25,784 nt of DNA from Mastigamoeba balamuthi (lineage: Eukaryota > Evosea > Mastigamoebida > Mastigamoebidae). This document shows positions 19,516 through 25,784 of the stretch, one piece after another. Where the stretch lies: positions 21,978-47,761 of the forward strand of contig CACRSC010000026.1 of assembly GCA_902651635.1 (NCBI GenBank), read 5' to 3'. Position 1 is the first letter of the stretch, and each line of letters begins with the position of its first letter. The notes under the pieces were generated by a model that searched no databases, was not told the origin of the DNA, and saw nothing but the letters and a program-made list of their open reading frames with translations. Made by a program: the position numbers and the translations under genes.

Positions 19516-22151
19516 TCAGTTCGGGGCCGAGGCTGCCGAGGCGGCCGAGAGCTTGACGGTAAGCTCTCTGACGCCGACGTTGGTGCCGTTCATGTGCTCG
19601 ACGGCGTGGGCTGCGGCGTCGTGCGTGGCAAAGTCGATCCAGCCGTAGCCCAGGGGCTTGCCGCTCCTGTTGTACGACAGGCGCACGGCGGTGATGCCCT
19701 CGCAGCCGCTGCGCTCGAACAGCTTCCGCAGCTTCTGCTCCGTCGTCACGTAGGGGACGTTGCCCACCCAGATGGACGTCGCGTTGGCCAGCTCCGGGTT
19801 GCCCGAGGACGCGGCTGCCTGTGCTGGCTTCTGCTCTGGCTTGCCGCTCTTCGCGGGCTTCCGCGCGATCTCCTCTGCCTCCTCCGCATCGCTGGCAGCT
19901 TCCGCGCTCTCCTGCTCGTCCACGCGCGACGCCTTGTTGTCCTTCTTTGGTGTTACCGTCTCCACCTCTTCCTCCTCTTCCTCTTCCTCCTCTTCCTCGG
20001 CCTCCTCATGCACAGTCTTGCAAGACGCCTTGGCGTTCTTGTTCTTCGTCACGACCGTATCCTCTTCCTCTTCCTCTTCCTCCGACTCCGACTCCGACTG
20101 CTGCTTGTCCTCCTCGCGAGGCCTCTTCTTCGTGTTCTTCTTGACTTCTGCCTCCTGCTCGTCAGCATCATCTTGGGCCTCGCAAGGCTCCTCATCCACC
20201 TGCTCTGTGTCGTCCGCGGGCTTCACTGTCTTGGTCTTCTTTACTGCAGACGCTGCAGAGGGCTTTATCTCCTGCTCCGCTTGCATCTGGCCAGACGACT
20301 CGGCGTTGTCGTCGTCCTTGCCACCAGCGGGGGCGGAGAGCTCGACGATGAGCTGCTGCTCGTCGAAGATCTTGCCGTTCATGGCCTGCGCGGCAGCCTG
20401 CGCCTCCTCGTGGGTCGCAAAGTCGACAAACCCGAAGCCCTTGGAGCGCTTGGTCGACCCCTTGGTGAACACCCGCGCGCTGACGACGCCCTCGCACGCG
20501 TCCACGAACGCCTTGCGCAGGTCCTCCGTCGTCCACGACAGCGGCAGCCCGCGCGTCACAACCGAGTGCGCCGACTTGCGCTGCTCGCCCGGCACCTTCT
20601 GCGACTCCCTGCTGCCCCGCTTGGGCTTCTTCAGCACGGGCTCCTGCTGCTTCTGCTGCTGCTGCTCGGCTGCCTTGCTCTGGCCCTCGATGGACTTGAA
20701 CGCGACGCAGGAGCTGTTGAGCTTGACGTTGAGCCGCCTGTCGCCCAGCGTGAAGCCGTTCATCTTGGCCAGCGCGGCCATGGCGCCCTCGTACGTCCTG
20801 AAGTCGACAAAGCCGTAGCCCAGCGGGAACCCCGTCTTGTTGCGCAGCATGCGCACGGCCGCGAGGTCCGCCCCGCAGCCGTTCTGCTCAAACGCCTCGC
20901 GCAGCTCCTGCTCGGTGAGGGAGAACGTGATGCCGCCGACCCACAGCGAGAACGCGGCCGCCTGCTCGAGCGCGGCGCTGCCGCTGCCCTCCTCGCTCCT
21001 GCCCGACGCCGAGGGCTGCTTGGGGGCGGAGACCTCGACGCCGAGCTCGCGCTGCTCGTAGACCTTGCCGCGCATCGCGGTGACGGCGGCCTGGGCGTCG
21101 GCGAGCGTCGCAAAGTCGACAAAGCCGAAGCCCTTGGAGCGGTTGGTGAACTTCTCGAGCACCACGCGCGCCCGGACGACGCCCGCGACGCCCGCCTCCT
21201 CGAACGCCCTGCGCAGGTCGACGGGCTTCCACGACCACGGCAGGCTCGACACGTACACCGAGTGCAGTGGCTCCGCGGGCCGTGCGGGGCTCGCCGACGA
21301 GTGAACGGCGGGGATGCCGCTGGCAGCCCGCGAGGAGGGCGTGGCAGGCGACGCCGGGCCTTGCGTCCTCCTGCTGGCGCTGGCAGGCGTGGCCGTCCTG
21401 ATGGAGGGGATGCCGGGCTTGGAGGGCGTGCGGGCGGCAGAGGGGGCAGAGGGGGCGCTGTCGTCGGCGAAGCTCTCCCAGATGGCCTCGAACTCGTCGT
21501 CGCTCTCGTCCGCGGGCTTCTTGGCCTGCGGCGTCGCAGCGGCAGCCGCGGAGGGCTTGGGCTGCTCCTCCCTGCCAGCAGCGGCGGCGGCAGTGGTCCT
21601 CTGCCCTCCCTGTGGCCGCGGGTGAGTCTTCGCTTGCGATGGGGAGTCGCCGCTGCTGCTGCGCCTGCGCACCTTCTGCGCGGTGGGCGTCTGCGAGCAC
21701 GAGGTGGCCACGGCGACAGGCTTCTTGGCAGGGGTCCTGTCCTCTGCCTGCTCGCGGGCGTGAGCAGTCACGTCCGAGCGCACAGCCCGCAAAATTCCCC
21801 CAAACCGAATTGCGGCGCAGTTGAATTCGAATCAATTGAACGCCGCCTGAATCCCGCGCTCGCTGCCCTCCATCGCACCTCGGCCACCGCTCTCTTCTTC
21901 GCCGCCGGCGTCGCTCCGCCCTCGTCGCACCGCGCCTCGTCAGCCGAGCGCTTGGCCCTGGCCGGCGTGGGGGCCGCGGTGCTGCTGCCGTTGCTGATGC
22001 TGCGCCAGCGGGCGACCACTGCGAGGGTCTCGCGGGTGGTGGCCCCCAGCTCGCGCATCAGGCCACGCACGTCGTCCTCCGTCACCGTCGAGGGCTCCAG
22101 GCCCATCGCGTCCAGCTCCGAGACCAGCTGGGGCCACCTGTCCTCCGCCAT
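19516..22151 (-). CDS. Four-RRM nucleolin-like RNA-binding protein
   Basis: Predicted 834-aa RNA-binding protein, probably nucleolar. Exon 1 (22151-21879) encodes an N-terminal helical domain, MAEDRWPQLVSELDAMGLEP to about residue 55, then basic sequence with KKRA. Intron 21878-21748 (GTGCGA to CAG, 131 nt) joins in phase to exon 2 (21747-19516). RRMs lie at about 254-331, 357-435, 484-562 and 748-825, each with RNP1 (KGFGFVDF, LGYGFVDF, KGFGFVDF, LGYGWIDF). Between RRM3 and RRM4 lies an acidic, Lys-patched tract (about 610-725) with runs of Glu. There is no RGG tail. Known nucleolins put the acidic part before all RRMs, so this order is unusual. It is the last of three tandem minus-strand RRM genes and shares its N-terminal domain with the middle one. 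Confidence 0.85.
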
Positions 22152-22481
22152 CGCCCGTGTGCCTTGCGGGTCTCGGTTTGTCAGGCGCCGTGACGCAATC
22201 TGGGGAGATTTCAATATCTTGCTGGATATCGTATCCGGGAGATCCTGCTTGTATGTGCATTGATCAGGAACAGGAAGTTTAATCTCTCTGTATTCACCTC
22301 CATTCATCATACGATCCGATTCCCCAACGACATTGCGAGGGTACCAAGACAGCTGATTTCTGTAGGGCAGGTCATCTTCAGTGCCCCATCCATCAGACAG
22401 TTAGCCCCGTGCTCCTTTGAGCTGTGCACGGCCATACAGGGCCACACGCGGGAGTGTGCGAGAGCGACAGTGGGTGTGTTA
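22152..22481. other. Spacer between two RRM genes
   Basis: Contains the 3' flank of the two-RRM gene and the promoter and leader of the four-RRM gene. On the minus strand an AT-rich stretch with GATATTGAAATC lies near 22200-22220, just upstream of the GATTGCGTCAC element. No gene seen. Confidence 0.5.
22190..22200 (-). promoter_or_regulatory. Shared upstream element GATTGCGTCAC (four-RRM gene)
   Basis: An 11-base motif 39 nt upstream of the start, after an AT-rich stretch. The identical 11-mer lies upstream of the next RRM gene at 24076-24086. It may mark a common initiator or a bZIP-type site (GCGTCA). Confidence 0.4.
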
Positions 22482-24057
22482 TTAGTTCTTCTCGGTCTTG
22501 TCGAGGTGCTTCTTGCGCTGCCAGAACCCCGCGCGCGACGTGCGCGACGTCCCGAAGCGCTTGGTGGTGTCCGAGAGCTTGACGTTGAGGTCCCTCTCGC
22601 CCACCACGACGCCGTTCATCTTCTGCGACGCCGCCACGGCCGCGTCGTACGTCTTGAAGTCGACAAAGCCGTAGCCCAGCGCCTGCCCCGCCTTGTCCAG
22701 CAGCATCCGCACGGCCGCGACGTCGGCCCCGCAGCCGTTGGCCTCGAACGCCTCGCGCAGCTGCTGCTCGGTCGTCTCGTACGGGTAGTTCCCGACCCAC
22801 ACGCTGAACGCCGACGCCGGGTCCGCGTTCTTGTGCGCCCCCGCGCTGCCCTCGCTGCCGGCCTCGCTGCTGCCAGTGCTGGCGGGGGCGGCGGCGGGCT
22901 GGCCGCCCTTGCGGGCCGAGACCTCGACGCTGAGCTGGCGCTCGCCGTAGAGCTTGCCGTTCATGGCCTGGGCCGCGGCCTGCGCGTCCTCGAGCGTCGC
23001 AAAGTCGACAAAGCCGAAGCCCTTGGAGCGCTTGGTGAACTTCTCGAGCATCACGCGCGCGTCGACGATGCCCTTGCAGCCGCTCTCCTCGAACGCCTTG
23101 CGCAGGTCCTCGAGCGCCCACTTCCACGGCAGGTTGCACACGTAGACAGAGGCCGCGGGCTTCACCTTCTTGGCTGGCAGCGCCGCTGCGGCCGTCGGCT
23201 TCTTGGCCGCCTTCTGCTTCTCTGCCTTGTCGCCCTTCTTGGCGGCCGCCTCCTTCTTGCCCTTGGCCGCGGGCTCTGCCTTGGCCTCCCCGTCCTTGGG
23301 CGCGGCCTGAGGGGGAGCGTACCGAGCACGTGAGTTTGTGATCTGTCAACCAAAAAAGGAGGCAACGCGGAATTGAATGTCAATTGAGTCTGTTACCTTC
23401 TGCTTCTTCTTGGCAGGGGCGTCCTCTGCGGCGGGCTCCTCCTTGGCCTCGGCTGCCTCGGGGGCCGTCTCCTCCGGCGCCTGCCCAGCGGGAGGCGAGG
23501 TGAGTGCCTGCTGTGGCCGCGCCTGTCGGGCAGGAGGTGAGCTCTGCGTCGCACCTTCTCCAGCGCCCTCTTCTTCTTCTTCTTCGCCGCGGGCGCCTCG
23601 GCCTCTGCCTCAGGCTCTGCCGCTGCCGCTGCAACTACCTCTGCCGCGGGGGCAGCCACCTCCTCGGACGCCTGCCCGTGGGAGGCACGTGAGCTGAGCA
23701 GTGGGGACGCTTTGCTGGACTGCTGGGCACCTGGGGCTGCTGCTGGACGCGCTTCTTCTTGGCAGCGGGTCTGGCAGCGCTCTCGCCCTCCTGCGCGTCG
23801 TCTCCGACGCGTTTCTTCGGCGCCGGGGCGCTGCTGGGGCCCTGCTCGGGCTGCTGGGCCTGCTGGGGCTTCTGGTCGGCGGCCTGCTCGGGGCAGGCGC
23901 GGGCCCTGCGCCAGCGGCCGACGGCGGCGAGCGTCTGGCGGGCAGTGGCGCCCAGCTCGCGCAGGACTCCGCGCACGTCCTCCTCGGTCACCGCAGAGGG
24001 CTCCAGGCCCAGCGCGTGCAGCTCAGAGACCAGCAGGGGCCACTTGTCCTCCGCCAT
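22482..24057 (-). CDS. Two-RRM nucleolin-like RNA-binding protein
   Basis: Predicted 450-aa protein. Exons 24057-23731, 23671-23555, 23480-23397 and 23306-22482 join with phase 0 at every junction. Donors are GTGCCC, GTGCGA and GTAACA; acceptors GGGCAG, GGGCAG and CCTCAG; introns 59, 74 and 90 nt. The N-terminal domain MAEDKWPLLVSELHALGLEP matches that of the neighbour. A low-complexity Ala/Glu/Lys region with KKKKK and KKKQK basic patches follows (about 60-225) and could be a nuclear or nucleolar signal. RRM1 is at about 228-305 (KGFGFVDF) and RRM2 at about 343-421 (LGYGFVDF). The tail has KRFGTSRTSRAGFWQRKKH. RRM1 and RRM2 resemble RRM1 and RRM2 of the four-RRM protein, so the two genes are tandem paralogues. 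Confidence 0.85.
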
Positions 24058-24075
24058 CAGTGCTCGGTGCGAGTA

Positions 24076-24086
24076 GTGACGCAATC
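24076..24086 (-). promoter_or_regulatory. Shared upstream element GATTGCGTCAC (two-RRM gene)
   Basis: Same 11-mer as at 22190-22200, here 19 nt upstream of the start. On the minus strand it follows an AT-rich stretch with GATATTTTCCC and GATTTTCCCGATTTG, similar in kind to the region ahead of the sister gene. Confidence 0.4.
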
Positions 24087-24195
24087 AGGGCAAATCGGGA
24101 AAATCAACAGGAGATTCACAGAGGGAAAATATCGCCACCAAATATCTTATTCTTGGTAGTATCAAGAGCTAAACGGAACCCGTCCCCGAGTTCAT

Positions 24196-25784
24196 TCATT
24201 TCCGCGTCGGTGTCCCCGATGCCCTGCCGTCGTCCCTGGGCCTCTTGATGATCCTGGAGAAGAACTTGGACTTGCACTGCCTCTGCGGCGTCTTCTCCCG
24301 CTGCTCGCTCTCCTCCTGCTTGGCCGCTGCCTCGGCCTCTTCGGCCTGCTGCTTCTTCTCCAGGTCCTCCAGGGACTCCTCGTGCGCCTCCTGCTCGACC
24401 TGCTCGGCCTTGGCGGGCTCTGCAGTGGGCTCTGCGGGCTGCGGAGCGACGGCAGCGGCAGCGACGGTCGTCTCGGGGGCCTCTGGGGCCTCGGGGGCTC
24501 GCGCTGCTTCCGCTGCTTCCGGGGGCGCCTGCTGCGCGGGGGCCGGTGCCGAGGGGGTCTTGGCAGCGGCAGGGGGGTGCGGGGCGGCCTCGGTGGCCCT
24601 GGCGGAGGTGGAGATCTCGATGCTCATGGTCCGCGAGCCGAAGAGCTCGCCGTTCATCTTGTCGAGCGCCCAGACGGCGCTCTGGTGCGTCTTGAAGTTG
24701 AGGAACGCGAAGCCCTGCGACTTGCCGTCGCGCACGGGGACCTCGACCGAGACGATGTTCTCGCAGCCCTTGCGCTCGAAGGCCTCGCGCAGCAGCTCCT
24801 CGGTCGCCGTGAACGGCAGGTTGACGACGTAGAGCCGCTTGGAGACCTCGCGGGGCACGTGCGTGGGCTTGGCGGGGCCGCGCTCGCTCTCGAGGAAGGG
24901 GTCCGTCGTCGACAGCTCGAGGCTGATCTCGCGGTCGGCCAGCGTGGTCCCGTTGAGCCGCTCGACGGCCTCGAGCGCCTCTGCGCGCGTGCGGAACGTC
25001 ACGAAGCCGAAGCCCCGCGACTTGCCGTCCTTGCGGGCGAGCTGCACGGCACGGACGCCGGTGCAGCCATGCTCCTTGAAGGCCTTGACGAGGTCCGCGT
25101 CGGTCGTGCTGAACGCGAGGTTCTTGACAAAGACGTCGGGGTTGGACTCGTGCGCCGACGCCGTCGACCGGACGGCCGCCCGGGCCCTCTCGAGCGCCTC
25201 CTCGCGCTGGTAGTTGCGCGACATCTGCACGAGCAGCTCCTCGCCGTTGAGCACGAGGCCCTTGAGCCTCTCGATGGCCGTCTGCGCGTCGTCGAGCGTG
25301 CGGAACGTCACGAACGCGATGCCTCTCGTCTGCCCCGTGGCAGTGCAGGGCATGCGGACCGAGACGGCGTTGGCGCAGCCCCGCTGCTCGACCGCGTCGA
25401 GCACCTCCTCCTCCGTCGTCCCCTGCGCCACGTTCTTGATGCACACGCAGGGCTGCGCCGACGCCGCCGTCGCCGCCGGCTTGGCTGACGACGTCGCCGG
25501 CGTCGCAGCGAGCGCCTCGTCGAACACGCACTCGAAGCCGTCGCTCTCCCCGTCGTCCACGGGCAGCGGTACAGCGGGGGGCACGTGGGGCGTCCAAGCA
25601 GTAGCAGCAGTAGCGGCACCAGTGGCCCTCGCGGTCGTCGTCGCCTTCTTGGGCGCCGTCGCGGTCCTCGTGGTCGTCGCCTTCTTGGGCGCCGTCGCAA
25701 CAGCAGTGGCAGTGCCAGCAGCACCTGAGGTCCTTGTGGCCGACGCCTTCTTGGTCGCAGCAGCAGAGTCGTCTTCTGTGGGGC
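24196..25784 (-). CDS. Three-RRM RNA-binding protein (5' partial)
   Basis: The frame is open from the stop at 24196 to the right edge, so the start lies outside. The N-terminal part in view is Ala/Thr/Lys-rich, with TAPKKATTT repeated (25620-25700) like a basic chromatin or nucleolar tail, then an acidic patch (VDDGESDGFE). RRM1 covers about 25452-25215, RRM2 about 25140-24910 and RRM3 about 24834-24600, with RNP1 motifs TRGIAFVTF, SRGFGFVTF and SQGFAFLNF. After them come a Pro/Ala-rich linker, a Glu/Lys/Gln coiled-coil-like stretch (EESLEDLEKKQQAEEAE) and a basic end (IIKRPRDDGR). No intron is needed in the visible part. This is the first gene of the tandem RRM trio, but it is less like the other two and shows no MAED-type N-terminal domain here. 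Confidence 0.85.
   Translation of the reverse strand, partial: PTEDDSAAATKKASATRTSGAAGTATAVATAPKKATTTRTATAPKKATTTARATGAATAATAWTPHVPPAVPLPVDDGESDGFECVFDEALAATPATSSAKPAATAASAQPCVCIKNVAQGTTEEEVLDAVEQRGCANAVSVRMPCTATGQTRGIAFVTFRTLDDAQTAIERLKGLVLNGEELLVQMSRNYQREEALERARAAVRSTASAHESNPDVFVKNLAFSTTDADLVKAFKEHGCTGVRAVQLARKDGKSRGFGFVTFRTRAEALEAVERLNGTTLADREISLELSTTDPFLESERGPAKPTHVPREVSKRLYVVNLPFTATEELLREAFERKGCENIVSVEVPVRDGKSQGFAFLNFKTHQSAVWALDKMNGELFGSRTMSIEISTSARATEAAPHPPAAAKTPSAPAPAQQAPPEAAEAARAPEAPEAPETTVAAAAVAPQPAEPTAEPAKAEQVEQEAHEESLEDLEKKQQAEEAEAAAKQEESEQREKTPQRQCKSKFFSRIIKRPRDDGRASGTPTRK

Noticed and set aside
19594-22263. 889-codon open frame on the plus strand opposite the four-RRM gene
   Set aside because: It is Leu/Arg-rich antisense of a well-supported RRM coding sequence; long antisense frames are expected in GC-rich DNA.
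24116-25597. Open frame of 493 codons on the minus strand overlapping the three-RRM gene
   Set aside because: Extremely Arg/Gly/Ala-rich frame-shifted shadow of the RRM frame, without RNP motifs.
1-25784. tRNA, rRNA or retroelement polymerase genes
   Set aside because: Reading both strands by eye, I found no cloverleaf-like tRNA, no rRNA core and no reverse transcriptase or integrase motif; a covariance-model scan would be needed to exclude small RNAs.

Overview
The window is nuclear DNA from a GC-rich unicellular eukaryote. Genes are single units on both strands, interrupted by short GT-AG introns (about 39 to 199 nt), with AT-rich stretches just upstream of several starts. No bacterial operons, rRNA, tRNA or CRISPR were seen. 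A free-living protist, perhaps an amoebozoan, fits the gene types (UBX, FHA, patatin, CN-hydrolase, RRM and a type I surface protein), but the taxon is a guess. Every gene model below was spliced by hand by matching reading phase. No transcript evidence was available.

Layout. 1-1495 (+): UBX-domain protein, 5' end outside the window. 1682-2688 (-): FHA-domain protein, convergent with it. 3780-7809 (+): large type I membrane protein with signal peptide, three Kre9/KNH-like Ig repeats, Ser-rich stalk and TM helix. 7900-9030: mosaic of gene fragments, in which a piece of the surface-protein gene sits inverted inside a decayed copy of an unknown gene family, here called family X. 9618-10225 (+): small secreted protein with three GYGIV repeats. 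10588-10912: fragment of a CN-hydrolase paralogue. 11226-12975 (+): CN-hydrolase with one active and one degenerate domain. 13371-14012: run of fragments of family X, CN-hydrolase, patatin and RRM genes. 14021-17985: inverted repeat with about 0.94 and 1.01 kb arms around a 2 kb loop that carries most of a family X gene. 18263-19420 (+): patatin-like lipase. 19516-25784 (-): three RRM genes in tandem, the last running off the right edge.

The recognisable intact genes belong to ordinary cell functions: ubiquitin/p97 adaptor, phosphopeptide binding, cell surface, lipid hydrolysis, amide or nitrile hydrolysis, and nucleolar or RNA binding. I do not see them forming one pathway. The most unusual content is structural. 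There is a recent large inverted repeat, an unknown repeated gene family, nested and collapsed copies of neighbouring genes, and an uncommon 5' splice-site motif (GTRCG) shared by most of the GC-rich genes.
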